A stretch of 64,000 nucleotides of DNA from JAWPMT01 sp965215825. Its GTDB lineage: Bacteria > Bacteroidota > Bacteroidia > Cytophagales > Cyclobacteriaceae. Of this stretch, positions 50,568 to 59,061 are shown in pieces. The position numbers and the translations under genes were made by a program. Below the pieces are notes generated by a model. It had not been told where the DNA came from. It saw nothing but the letters and a program-made list of their open reading frames with translations, and searched no databases. Each line of letters starts with the position of its first letter. The first letter of the stretch is position 1. The DNA lies in the NCBI GenBank assembly GCA_965215825.1, contig CBDCEM010000003.1:62001-126000 (forward strand). The letters are read 5' to 3'.

Positions 50568-51288
50568 TTACAGGAGTTTTGGAAAACGTTCTTTCGACAT
50601 CTTGATCAGTGGCATACTGCTTCTCGTGCTCAGCCCTCTTTTTTTACTTATCGCAATTGCGATCAGACTAGAGAGTAAAGGCTCCATTTTTTATGCGGCT
50701 AAAAGGGTAGGACAGCATTATCGAACGTTCCGTTTTTGGAAATTTCGCTCCATGTATCAAAATGCGGATCAAAGGGTAGAAGCTTTGAAAAACCAAAGCC
50801 AATATCAATCAGAGGTAAGCATCCTTCATGAAATTGACGATAATGATGGCGATTTGAGGATTGCTGACGATCAAATCATGAGTGAACATCGATGGGTGCT
50901 TCAAAGAGAGGAGGAAGTGAAGAATGCCTTTTTCAAAGTAAAAAATGATCCCCGTATCACCAAAGTTGGTGCTTTTATTCGTCGGAGCAGCATTGATGAA
51001 TTACCGCAATTGTGGAATGTATTTGTTGGAGACATGTCTCTGGTTGGAAACAGGCCCTTACCGCCCTATGAGGCTGAAAAACTGACGGAAGACTACTTTA
51101 TTGAGCGGTTTATGGCTCCTGCTGGAATTACAGGGTATTGGCAAGTTACAGATCGCGGAAAAGCAAATATGTTGGTGGAAAGTCGTAAACTAAAAGATGT
51201 GGAATATGCCCGTCGATATTCCTTACTCATGGATTTTAGAATCTTGGTAATGACACCTTTTGCAGCGATTCAGGAAGTAAAATCCTGA
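50557..51288 (+). CDS. Polyprenyl-phosphate sugar-1-phosphate transferase (initiating EPS enzyme)
   Basis: 243 aa of the bacterial sugar transferase family. One N-terminal hydrophobic hairpin (RSFDILISGILLLVLSPLFLLIAIAIRL) precedes RVGQHYRTFRFWKFRSM, a linker of about 60 residues, then NDPRITKVGAFIRRSSIDELPQLWNVFVGDMSLVGNRPLPPYEAE, the catalytic and substrate region, and GITGYWQVTDRG. It lacks the extra membrane domain of WbaP/WcaJ, so it is a small PglC-type enzyme. It attaches the first sugar phosphate to undecaprenyl phosphate, the priming step of the EPS repeat unit. Confidence 0.92.
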   Translation: MFINYRSFGKRSFDILISGILLLVLSPLFLLIAIAIRLESKGSIFYAAKRVGQHYRTFRFWKFRSMYQNADQRVEALKNQSQYQSEVSILHEIDDNDGDLRIADDQIMSEHRWVLQREEEVKNAFFKVKNDPRITKVGAFIRRSSIDELPQLWNVFVGDMSLVGNRPLPPYEAEKLTEDYFIERFMAPAGITGYWQVTDRGKANMLVESRKLKDVEYARRYSLLMDFRILVMTPFAAIQEVKS

Positions 51289-51366
51289 AGTATTACGCTA
51301 ATCATCGACAAGTGACAAGGAAGGTTCGACGAGTTGGATACTAAAGACAACTAAACCCAATTTTCA

Positions 51367-51436
51367 CAGAAAAGGGGTAAGAAAATGCAGTTCTCCTAAA
51401 CCTTTCCCAGGCTAGAAAAGGTCCAGATTAATTTCG
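51367..51436 (+). promoter_or_regulatory. EPS regulon promoter B
   Basis: CAGAAAA box at 51367, CAGTTCTCCTAAA box at 51388 (21 bp on) and -7 element TAATTTCG at 51429-51436 (41 bp after the second box). It drives the TolC-like/Wzz-like unit beginning at 51472; predicted leader about 32 nt. Confidence 0.87.
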
Positions 51437-51471
51437 ATCGAAATCGAATTCACAATCAGTTTAATCACGCC

Positions 51472-52167
51472 ATGAAAATATTTATTCTTTCCATTTTGAT
51501 CACTACAGGCATTCAGGATACCAGTTCATTAAATCCACAACAAGAGCTTGAAAATATTGAGTTATTGCTGCTGGATGTGACGAACATCGACAGTATCGTC
51601 GAAAAAGCCCTCACTAACTCTTACACTTTACAATTGGATGAGGCCAAGATAAAACAACAGCAATATACGATCAAACAAGAGCGTAATGGTTGGAGTCGTA
51701 GTTTCCGATTCGGAGTAAATTTCTTCAATATCAGTACGGTACCTTCTGCCTCGGATGGCAACGCGAGCGTTACTCAGGCCTCTCTACTGTCCAATGTTGG
51801 TTTGACATTAGGTTTAAATCCTGAAGATTTCATCAATAGGAAAAACAGGATTAGGGTTGCAGAGCAGGAATTGAAGGTACGTCAAATGGATATGCAACGG
51901 GACCGAAGGGCTCTGGAGTCTTTCATCATTGGCAAATTCCTGGAATATCAGCAGGCCCTGGAGATCTTCATTATAAGAGAAAATAACCTGATGATTTCAG
52001 AGGAAAATAAGCTGGTAGCAGACGAGCAGTTCAGGCAGGGTCGCATCTCGACACTAGCGTACAATAAGATGCTCGGGGATCTTATGCTTAAGCAGGAAGC
52101 GCTGGTCCGTACCGAAACCACCGTCATGAAATTAAAAAGAGAAATCGAATTGATCATTTCGGAGTAA
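51472..52167 (+). CDS. Short TolC-like outer-membrane efflux family protein
   Basis: 231 aa, about half the length of typical TolC-family proteins. The N-terminus (MKIFILSILITTGIQD) is a weak signal peptide. The body shows one TolC-type repeat: an N-terminal helix with ALTNSYTLQLDEAKIKQQQYTIKQERNGW, a strand region (FRFGVNFFNISTVPS..VTQASLLSNVGLTLGLNP) and long paired helices (RRALESFIIGKFLEYQQALEIF..EENKLVADEQFRQGRISTLAYNKML). It may trimerise or associate as a reduced channel, or it may be a periplasmic accessory. It overlaps the Wzz-like gene start by one base, indicating joint action in EPS export. Confidence 0.72.
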   Translation: MKIFILSILITTGIQDTSSLNPQQELENIELLLLDVTNIDSIVEKALTNSYTLQLDEAKIKQQQYTIKQERNGWSRSFRFGVNFFNISTVPSASDGNASVTQASLLSNVGLTLGLNPEDFINRKNRIRVAEQELKVRQMDMQRDRRALESFIIGKFLEYQQALEIFIIRENNLMISEENKLVADEQFRQGRISTLAYNKMLGDLMLKQEALVRTETTVMKLKREIELIISE

Positions 52168-54215
52168 TGGAACATTTCACGCAAATATTAAAGCTGATCT
52201 ACAAGAATGCTATTTGGTTGGTGGTCTTCCCTGCCTTGGCAGCATGTACTTTGCATTGGTTGACGTGCAATGAGCGTCCGGTCTACGAAGTTGAGGCTAA
52301 AATGATGATGGCCTTTCAGGAGAACAAGAACATAAGCCTGGGAGATCAGGACGTAAAGCAATACCAGATCCATACTTATTTCCAAAATACCATAGAGCTG
52401 GCCAAGTCGAAAAAATTGATTGAAAAAATCAGAGTCGGTATAGCCCAACAAAGCATAAGCGATACATTGAATTTATTTCCTTTCAACTGGCCGGATTCGC
52501 TAACGGCGGAGATCAAACAGGTGTTAAAAGAAAGGGAAGACGGGACTATGAGTTTTGATCGTCGATCGATTGCAAATAAAGTGATTGAGACATTTTTCCA
52601 GGAATATCAATTGAACCATGCGGAGCTGATCAAGTCATTGTCTGCCTTCCGGGTAATGGACTCGCATTTTCTGCAAATGAAGTTGAAGTATGATGATCCT
52701 TATCGGGCGAACCACTTGCTGCGGGCCATGATTTCACAACTGCAGGATGAATTAGGGCAGTTATCCAGATCGTCAATTGTAAAACACAGACAGGTCATCG
52801 AAGAGTTAGTACGGAAAGCTAAAAAGGACCTGGACCAAAAAGTGCGCGTATTGGAGACAATGAAAGTGAAGAATAACATCATCAATCTGGATGAACATAC
52901 CAAAGCCATAGTTACCTATTTGGTACAATTAGAGGGCATAAGAGCAGATGTGAAAGCCCGTATTGCTTCTCAAAAGGAGTTGGGAGGAGCCATTAAAGAA
53001 GGTATGACCAATGAGCAATTCGTTAAACAATATCGGAAGGAAAATATGTCAGTTGCTCAAAGCAGACAAGCATTATATGACGCCCAGAATTTGAAACTAA
53101 GTCATTTGAGAAACACCATTGATGTGAGTGAAATTCTACGACAACAAGAACTGATCAATAACCATCAAGAGGTCATTCGAGATGGTTTAACAGATATCAG
53201 TAGTTCCTCTACTTACGACCCCAACAAGATATACACGTCGCTTGCACTGAGGTACATCAATGCGACCCTCGATGTAGAGCAGTTGGAGCAAGAATTAACA
53301 GTGGTGGAGAAGGAAATCAAACGGGTCAATGGCTACTCCGCCAGATTTGCTCCTTTCGAATCCACAATTGGGACGATGACGGAAGAGATAAATACTGCGA
53401 GGCAGACTTACTTATTGTTGCTAAATAAATTGAATCTAACAGAATCTATGGAATTAGGGTCGAGCTCGAGCAGGTTGGAGGTCATTGATCATCCGGAAAT
53501 TCCTGAAATGCCAATCCCGTCTAAAAGATTATTTATCATCATTGGTGGTGCAATAGCCGTGTTTATTGTGCTCATAGTACTTTTCATTGTGCGATTCCTG
53601 ATCAACGACAGCATTCAGGATGTAGGCACATTCGAACGCAGATTTGGCCAAACCGCTGTGGCAGCCCTGCCAGAGGTTACCCAGGCAAAAGATAGCCTGT
53701 TAGCAAGGTCATTGAAGTTTTTCCAGGGAGAGGAAGTGAAGAAAGTCCTTAAAGAGGTACGAGATGCAAAAATCATTACGATTAACTCATTAAGCTCACG
53801 AGAGGATTCTCTTTCTATTGCGGAAGCCTTAAAGCAGAAAATGAACAATGCAGATGTTGCTGTGCTTGATTTAAGGAAGCATGAGGGTGATGTTGATGTG
53901 ATAAAGCAAATGAAAGTAACAGCTTCTAAACATCATCACCTGTTGGTTCTTCCACCTCCTCTGCAATATTCTTATGACGGACTTGCGCTTGCGGAGGCCA
54001 GTGACTGCAATTTGTTGACCTTCGGTTTAGGCCGGATAAAAACTACCGCGGACACGCGGATTATGAAACTTTTCGAAACTCCGGGGTTTAATCATCTAGG
54101 CATGGTGCTTACCCATCTGAAAACAGAACACATGGAAGGCTATGTGGGCGGGATCCCCAAAAGAAGAAACTGGTTTCGAAGGACCATTAAGAAATTGATT
54201 CAACGAGAGTGGTAA
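52167..54215 (+). CDS. Wzz-type polysaccharide copolymerase with degenerate BY-kinase domain
   Basis: 682 aa. TM1 is near 13-31, the long periplasmic coiled-coil region runs to about 445, and TM2 is at about 452-476 (LFIIIGGAIAVFIVLIVLFIV). The cytoplasmic part resembles BY-type tyrosine kinases but lacks a P-loop: where GEGKS should be it has NSLSSREDSLSIAEALKQ. The LDLRKHEG segment stands in for the Walker A' strand, and no C-terminal Tyr cluster exists. It should set chain length and bridge synthesis to export, but not phosphorylate. Paired by one-base overlap with the TolC-like gene. Confidence 0.88.
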   Translation: MEHFTQILKLIYKNAIWLVVFPALAACTLHWLTCNERPVYEVEAKMMMAFQENKNISLGDQDVKQYQIHTYFQNTIELAKSKKLIEKIRVGIAQQSISDTLNLFPFNWPDSLTAEIKQVLKEREDGTMSFDRRSIANKVIETFFQEYQLNHAELIKSLSAFRVMDSHFLQMKLKYDDPYRANHLLRAMISQLQDELGQLSRSSIVKHRQVIEELVRKAKKDLDQKVRVLETMKVKNNIINLDEHTKAIVTYLVQLEGIRADVKARIASQKELGGAIKEGMTNEQFVKQYRKENMSVAQSRQALYDAQNLKLSHLRNTIDVSEILRQQELINNHQEVIRDGLTDISSSSTYDPNKIYTSLALRYINATLDVEQLEQELTVVEKEIKRVNGYSARFAPFESTIGTMTEEINTARQTYLLLLNKLNLTESMELGSSSSRLEVIDHPEIPEMPIPSKRLFIIIGGAIAVFIVLIVLFIVRFLINDSIQDVGTFERRFGQTAVAALPEVTQAKDSLLARSLKFFQGEEVKKVLKEVRDAKIITINSLSSREDSLSIAEALKQKMNNADVAVLDLRKHEGDVDVIKQMKVTASKHHHLLVLPPPLQYSYDGLALAEASDCNLLTFGLGRIKTTADTRIMKLFETPGFNHLGMVLTHLKTEHMEGYVGGIPKRRNWFRRTIKKLIQREW

Positions 54216-54247
54216 GTAATAGTGGGATCGAGTCAATCTAAGCGTGG

Positions 54248-54275
54248 CGCCTGGCAGTTTTGTCAGGCGTTTTTT
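54248..54275 (+). terminator. Intrinsic terminator of EPS unit B
   Basis: CGCCTGGCA (54248-54256) pairs with TGTCAGGCG (54261-54269, one G-U), GTTT loop, then T-run to 54275. It lies 33 bp after the Wzz-like stop codon and shows that the next genes need their own promoter. Confidence 0.9.
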
Positions 54276-54337
54276 ATCCGTGAATGGTAATCCTTGACTG
54301 ATATTGGCCTCGTTCATTCAATTCCGGTGGATTCCTA

Positions 54338-54407
54338 CAGAAAATAGCTCCTGACAAGCAGTTCGCCTAATCGTTTGCATTTCCATACAATCCAGCTTCT
54401 ACTTTTG
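54338..54407 (+). promoter_or_regulatory. EPS regulon promoter C
   Basis: CAGAAAA box at 54338, CAGTTCGCCTAAT box at 54359 (21 bp on) and a perfect -7 element TACTTTTG at 54400-54407 (41 bp after the second box). It lies downstream of the terminator at 54248-54275 and upstream of 54432; leader about 21 nt. This position rules out translation starting at the TTG at 54375. Confidence 0.88.
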
Positions 54408-54431
54408 AATCATAACACAAGAAGCCAAGTC

Positions 54432-55592
54432 ATGCTCATCCTTGAAATATTACTTTATCTCGTTATTGGGTTCTCCGCATATATGTTTGTGTTGGTGGTA
54501 TCGGGAATGTTCTATCATCCAACTACTGCCACAACGACAAAATATCATTTACCTCGAATTAAAGTACTGCTCCCAGCCTATAAGCCAGATGAGGTATTCC
54601 TAAAAGTAATGAAGCAATTGAAGCGCGTATCCGAGAAGCAGCCAGTCGAGGTGTTCATTCTCTTTCAGTACGCCGACTTCAAATACTGTGAGATGGCTGA
54701 AAAGCTCGGTTTCAACTATGAAATGAAAGCATTTGACCATTTAAGTGGAAATAGCTACCAACACGCGTTGCGATATTTGGCGGATTATCACACCCCTGTA
54801 ACCTCCAGCGACTATGTGATGATCCTGGATAAGGACAACCTGATAGCCGCTGATTTCTTCGAAGAATTAAAAAAAATTGATTTGTCTGGTTTTGATGTGG
54901 TTCAAAGTGTGAGAAGACCATTGGAGGTCGTAAAAGGTCTCCAGGTCTTCGACGCTTTGTCTGAACGGCTAAATGATCTGATGCTTCGTGCCGGCAAATG
55001 TTTCTGGGGCTATCCTGCAGAATTGAGCGGTAGTGCTGCTTTGGTCAGGACTAAAATTTTTCGTCATTGTATTGGGCAACTTGATCCTAAAGCTCCTGGT
55101 TTTGATAAGAATTTCATGGTCAATCTGTTGTCAGACTATGATGCACTGAAAACCATGTTTTCCAATGACCTGGTGGTCTATGAAGAGAAGACAGCTGCAC
55201 AACAGAATTATGACGCTCAGCGGTTGCGTTGGTTCGGAGAGCAGTATTACAATGCTTTCTATAAAGCAGGAAAGTTATGGAGTCAATCACTCAGAGGTGA
55301 TTTTAAGTGTCTGGACTACTGGATATCACTGGTCAGGCCTCCCCGGGTGGTACTTTTTGCCATCAGTTTCTTTTTGATGATCGTCGATCTTTGGGACAGT
55401 CTGCCGGGTATCCTGAGTGTCTCTTTCGTACTCAACTTCCTGACGTTGCTAATGGTGTCATTTCCTTTTCTGGACCAGATCAAAATTTCGGACTTAATCA
55501 CAGGTGGTTGGAATATGCTGCAAAGCAATTTACAGAGTGCTCTGACGGCTCTCAGCAAAAAGAACCTTGGTACTTTCATCCACACTCGCTAA
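54432..55592 (+). CDS. Membrane glycosyltransferase family 2
   Basis: 386 aa from the ATG at 54432 (the frame is open to a TTG at 54375, but that lies inside the promoter). One N-terminal helix (MLILEILLYLVIGFSAYMFVL), then a GT-A domain with VLLPAYKPDEVFLKVM, the DxD-type VMILDKDNLIAADFF and the Q-x2-R-W motif in YDAQRLRWFGE, followed by C-terminal helices (VLFAISFFLMIVDLW, ILSVSFVLNFLTLLMVSF). Such enzymes add sugars at the inner face of the membrane. First gene of the four-gene unit C. Confidence 0.88.
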   Translation: MLILEILLYLVIGFSAYMFVLVVSGMFYHPTTATTTKYHLPRIKVLLPAYKPDEVFLKVMKQLKRVSEKQPVEVFILFQYADFKYCEMAEKLGFNYEMKAFDHLSGNSYQHALRYLADYHTPVTSSDYVMILDKDNLIAADFFEELKKIDLSGFDVVQSVRRPLEVVKGLQVFDALSERLNDLMLRAGKCFWGYPAELSGSAALVRTKIFRHCIGQLDPKAPGFDKNFMVNLLSDYDALKTMFSNDLVVYEEKTAAQQNYDAQRLRWFGEQYYNAFYKAGKLWSQSLRGDFKCLDYWISLVRPPRVVLFAISFFLMIVDLWDSLPGILSVSFVLNFLTLLMVSFPFLDQIKISDLITGGWNMLQSNLQSALTALSKKNLGTFIHTR

Positions 55593-55601
55593 ATCAATAT
55601 C

Positions 55602-56684
55602 ATGAAACTTAATTTAGTAACTGACCACCATTTAAATTCCGGTATTGGACGATACAGTTTCGAATTGTCCAAAGCCCTGAGAGAGAAAAAAGAAGAGGTT
55701 CAACTTTTTAAACCTTATAAGTCGGATGCTGATGATGTTCAGTTTGATCACTCATTTCCCTGGATAAGAAAAATCCGATACAAGTCTTTGAGAAGCCTCC
55801 ATCCTTATTTATTGCCTTACTTCATCGGAAGTCACCTTTTAGGGGAGAAAGCACACATTTTTCATGGGCATTGGTTCATGGCAGGTCTGGGTATCAGAAA
55901 AGCTCTTAAAAGGAACATGGTAGTTACCATGCATGATGTGTCTTTACTTCACGAGAAGGAGATGCGCTCAGGTTTTACAAATTATTATCGAAACGCCTTG
56001 GGACTTCTAAAGAAGGCAGAGACACCTATTATTGTTGTTTCAGAACAAGCAAAAAGAGATGCTATTTTACATGCAGGACTTCCAGAAAAACAGGTATATG
56101 CAATTCCTAACGGAATAGATTTCGATCAGTTTCACCCATTGCCAAGGGTCAGCAATAATACGTTCAGGCTGGTTTACGCTGGAGGGTTAAGTCCTCGCAA
56201 AAACCTGGACTTGCTGATTGATACATGCGAATTGCTTGAAAGGCGAAAGGTGGACTTTCAGTTGGAAATAGCAGGGAATCATCCAAATCGGACACTCTAT
56301 CCGGCTATGGTAAGAGAAAAAGGCTTGAGACAAGTGAAGTTTGTAGGTTTTGTCCCAGACGAATCCTTGAATGCTTTTTACAATCAGGCTGACCTGATGA
56401 TCTATACTTCCAAGTACGAAGGGTTTGGTTTTGCACCTTTGGAAGCCATGGCAGCCGGTACGCCAGTCATTTCTACCAAGGGGGGTGCATTGGCAGAGAT
56501 AGCTGGAGGAGGTTGTGCTCAGGTTCGTTATTCTAAATATGACCTGGCCGATACGATCCAGCAGTTCATGAAGGATGCGTCCCTATGTCACAAGTTTCGA
56601 TTAAAGGGGCTTGACTGGGTTCGTCAATACTCCTGGGGAACATGTGCTGAGAAAACATTTAAGGTATATCAAAACGTCGCTTAA
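55602..56684 (+). CDS. Glycosyltransferase family 4
   Basis: 360 aa, GT-B fold. N-terminal HHLNSGIGRYSFELSKAL is the nucleotide-sugar-side glycine loop; the C-terminal half contains LVYAGGLSPRKNLDLLIDTCELL, VKFVGFVPDESLNAFYNQADLMIYTSKYEGFGFAPLEAMAAGTPVISTKGG, the standard E-x7-E motif of GT4. It retains the sugar configuration. It adds one residue of the EPS repeat unit. It follows 10 bp after the GT2 gene. Confidence 0.93.
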   Translation: MKLNLVTDHHLNSGIGRYSFELSKALREKKEEVQLFKPYKSDADDVQFDHSFPWIRKIRYKSLRSLHPYLLPYFIGSHLLGEKAHIFHGHWFMAGLGIRKALKRNMVVTMHDVSLLHEKEMRSGFTNYYRNALGLLKKAETPIIVVSEQAKRDAILHAGLPEKQVYAIPNGIDFDQFHPLPRVSNNTFRLVYAGGLSPRKNLDLLIDTCELLERRKVDFQLEIAGNHPNRTLYPAMVREKGLRQVKFVGFVPDESLNAFYNQADLMIYTSKYEGFGFAPLEAMAAGTPVISTKGGALAEIAGGGCAQVRYSKYDLADTIQQFMKDASLCHKFRLKGLDWVRQYSWGTCAEKTFKVYQNVA

Positions 56685-56685
56685 A

Positions 56686-57747
56686 GTGAAGGTTAATATT
56701 ATATCAACATTTACTCGGAATTGCGGAATAGGTCAGTATACTGAACATTTAGGGAATCAACTGCATCAACAAGGTGTGCAGGTTCGTGTATTCAGAAAGG
56801 ATGATCCTGAGGGTGAGGTTTTTAAAACATACCCGTATCGGTCATTCCGATCATGGCAGCATCGCGTGGCGCCTTTTTATCTAAACAAAGCCATTCGAAA
56901 GGAGGCGGCTGACTTGTGGCACGCGGATTATGTAAGCTCCTATTATGCGCTTGACAACCAGCCCGCAAGTAAAAGATCGATCGTTACGGTTCACGATGCG
57001 ATTCCTTTTCATTATCGAGGAAACTCCCTGGACTTCCGGCTTTATAAACATCAAATGAAAACAGCTATCAAACGAGCCCGGTTTCTGGTTACCGTGTCTG
57101 AAACGGCTCGACTCGATTTAATCCAACAGACGGGTGTATGTTCTTCCAAGGTCGTAAGTATTCCAAATGGAATCCACATTCCTGACTTTGAGACATGCGG
57201 AAGGCAGGAGAATAATGTATTCACCCTTAGGTACCTCGGAGGCCTGGGAGCGCAGCACAAGAACGTTCAGATGTTATTGCATATGGCTCAAATTCTTGAG
57301 AAAGAGCACGTTGATTTTAGATTGGAGCTGGGAGGATACCTTCCGGAGAAGCACTTTTTGAGAGAATTGGCAGAAAAGCTACAGCTAAGGAATGTTTCAT
57401 TTCCAGGATTTATTCATGATTCCGAGAAAGCCAACTTTTTGGCTGGTGCGGACTTGTTTGTCTTCCCCAGCCTAATGGAGGGTTTTGGTTTCCCTCCTAT
57501 GGAAGCCATGGCCTCAAGAACGGCGGTTTTGGCATCCAAAATTCCTGTTTTTGAAGAATTGCTTGGAGACGCAGCACTTTTGGTTCAACCGAACGCAAAA
57601 CAGTTTGCAAACGGAGTAAAAACCATCATGAATTCAAGGATAATAAAGGAAGAACTAGCTGAGAAAGGGAAAGAACATGTACGTCAGTTTTCCTGGAGTC
57701 GTGTAGGGCAGCATACGATGGACTTGTATCAACGGGCGTTGAACTAA
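56686..57747 (+). CDS. Glycosyltransferase family 4 (second)
   Basis: 353 aa from a GTG one base after the previous stop codon (the frame is open further upstream within the preceding gene). N-terminal ISTFTRNCGIGQYTEHLGNQL, then LRYLGGLGAQHKNVQMLL and SFPGFIHDSEKANFLAGADLFVFPSLMEGFGFPPMEAMASRTAVLASKIPVFEE, an intact E-x7-E. It is closely similar in arrangement to the preceding enzyme, suggesting duplication and divergence to add consecutive sugars. Confidence 0.92.
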   Translation: MKVNIISTFTRNCGIGQYTEHLGNQLHQQGVQVRVFRKDDPEGEVFKTYPYRSFRSWQHRVAPFYLNKAIRKEAADLWHADYVSSYYALDNQPASKRSIVTVHDAIPFHYRGNSLDFRLYKHQMKTAIKRARFLVTVSETARLDLIQQTGVCSSKVVSIPNGIHIPDFETCGRQENNVFTLRYLGGLGAQHKNVQMLLHMAQILEKEHVDFRLELGGYLPEKHFLRELAEKLQLRNVSFPGFIHDSEKANFLAGADLFVFPSLMEGFGFPPMEAMASRTAVLASKIPVFEELLGDAALLVQPNAKQFANGVKTIMNSRIIKEELAEKGKEHVRQFSWSRVGQHTMDLYQRALN

Positions 57748-57761
57748 AGAAGCCAGACATC

Positions 57762-59048
57762 ATGAAAAAGGAAAAAATCATTCAGTCTCTCAGCGGCAAT
57801 GTCATTGAAGTGATTATGGGCTTTGTTACAATCTTATTTATTACCAGAAACTATTCGCAAGGGGAAGCTGGATCCTATTTTTTAATCATGGCTATTGTAG
57901 CTGTGCTTAACAATTTAAAGGAAGGATTTCTTCAAAATGGGTTCGTGAAATATTTTGTAGAATCTGATCGGGATCGTGAGGTTTTGCAATCCGGTTTGAT
58001 TCTTACCTGGGTGTGGGATATCCTAAATGTGATCGTTTTTTTCATGATCACCTTGTTCAATGAAAACCTGCTTCCATTTCTGCCTTTCTACCTGGTACAG
58101 GTATTGGGTTACTCCCACTATCGTTGGGCACTGTTTGTACATAAAAGTACGTTAAATCTAGGAGTCATTTTTCGTGTAAATATTATTGTTTTTGTTGGGA
58201 TAGGAGCCGGATTGTTCATTGTTCATCTGTGGCAATTACCCATCGCCTATGCTCTATTGGTAGCAGGATTGGCTTACGGATCAGCAACTTTTTCTTTTAC
58301 CCAAAATCGACTCTTACTGGCCAGAGCTTTGTCGGTTACTCCAGACATCAAGGTGTTGAGAAAGTTGATTGTTTTCGGAAAGTATGGTTTACTAAAGGAA
58401 GTGGCAGGATCTATTTCTCATCAATCTGGCGTATTTCTCTCAGCGTATTTTCTGACCATGTCAGATACTGCATTACTGGGCCTGGCCAATCGCTATGCGT
58501 TATTAATCGCAATTCCGGGGAGTAGCCTTAGCGGACTGATTTACCCGATCCTTCTTAAGGTGGGAATTGACGCTGAAAAACTCAAATTTGCGGCAAGTGA
58601 AGGCATAGGCAAAATGTACGCATTACTTATTCCATTAGCACTTATGATTTGTGTTGCATCACCTTTCCTGATCATGGGTTTGCATGGAACTTCTTATGGT
58701 TTTGCGGCAATAATTTTGATCGTTCGTGTTTTGTTGACAGCTTTTCTTGTGCCCCTTGGAACAGGTTTTAGTTCTATTATGAACGTCATCAATCACCCCG
58801 AAAAGATCACTAAATTGGTTTTTGTAACAAGCCTGGTGAACTTATCAATGATGACGGTTACCATGCCTTTCTTGGGGGTCTGGGCGGCAATTGCCTGTCC
58901 CTTGATTACTGAAGTAGTCGGTTTTGTGATCATGAGGAAGGGCCTGATCATTATTCGATTGAAGATTTCAGATATCATTATCCAGGTGTTGCGGTTTTGG
59001 AATTATTGGAGGAAAGAATGGGTCCCTGTAGTACAGTTCAAAGTCTAA
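57762..59048 (+). CDS. Polysaccharide flippase (Wzx-like)
   Basis: 428 aa with 12 or so predicted helices. N-terminal LSGNVIEVIMGFVTILFITRNYSQGEAGSYFLIMAIVAVLNNLKEGFLQNGFVKYF is characteristic of the oligosaccharide flippase family (MOP superfamily). It should flip the undecaprenyl-linked repeat unit to the periplasmic face. Last gene of unit C. It is convergent with the metallo-hydrolase gene, with 13 bp between stops. Confidence 0.9.
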   Translation: MKKEKIIQSLSGNVIEVIMGFVTILFITRNYSQGEAGSYFLIMAIVAVLNNLKEGFLQNGFVKYFVESDRDREVLQSGLILTWVWDILNVIVFFMITLFNENLLPFLPFYLVQVLGYSHYRWALFVHKSTLNLGVIFRVNIIVFVGIGAGLFIVHLWQLPIAYALLVAGLAYGSATFSFTQNRLLLARALSVTPDIKVLRKLIVFGKYGLLKEVAGSISHQSGVFLSAYFLTMSDTALLGLANRYALLIAIPGSSLSGLIYPILLKVGIDAEKLKFAASEGIGKMYALLIPLALMICVASPFLIMGLHGTSYGFAAIILIVRVLLTAFLVPLGTGFSSIMNVINHPEKITKLVFVTSLVNLSMMTVTMPFLGVWAAIACPLITEVVGFVIMRKGLIIIRLKISDIIIQVLRFWNYWRKEWVPVVQFKV

Positions 59049-59061
59049 GAAGTCGAATCTG

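Noticed and set aside
54375..54431. TTG start of the GT2 gene at 54375
   Set aside because: It lies upstream of the -7 element of promoter C; the ATG at 54432 begins with a natural membrane helix.
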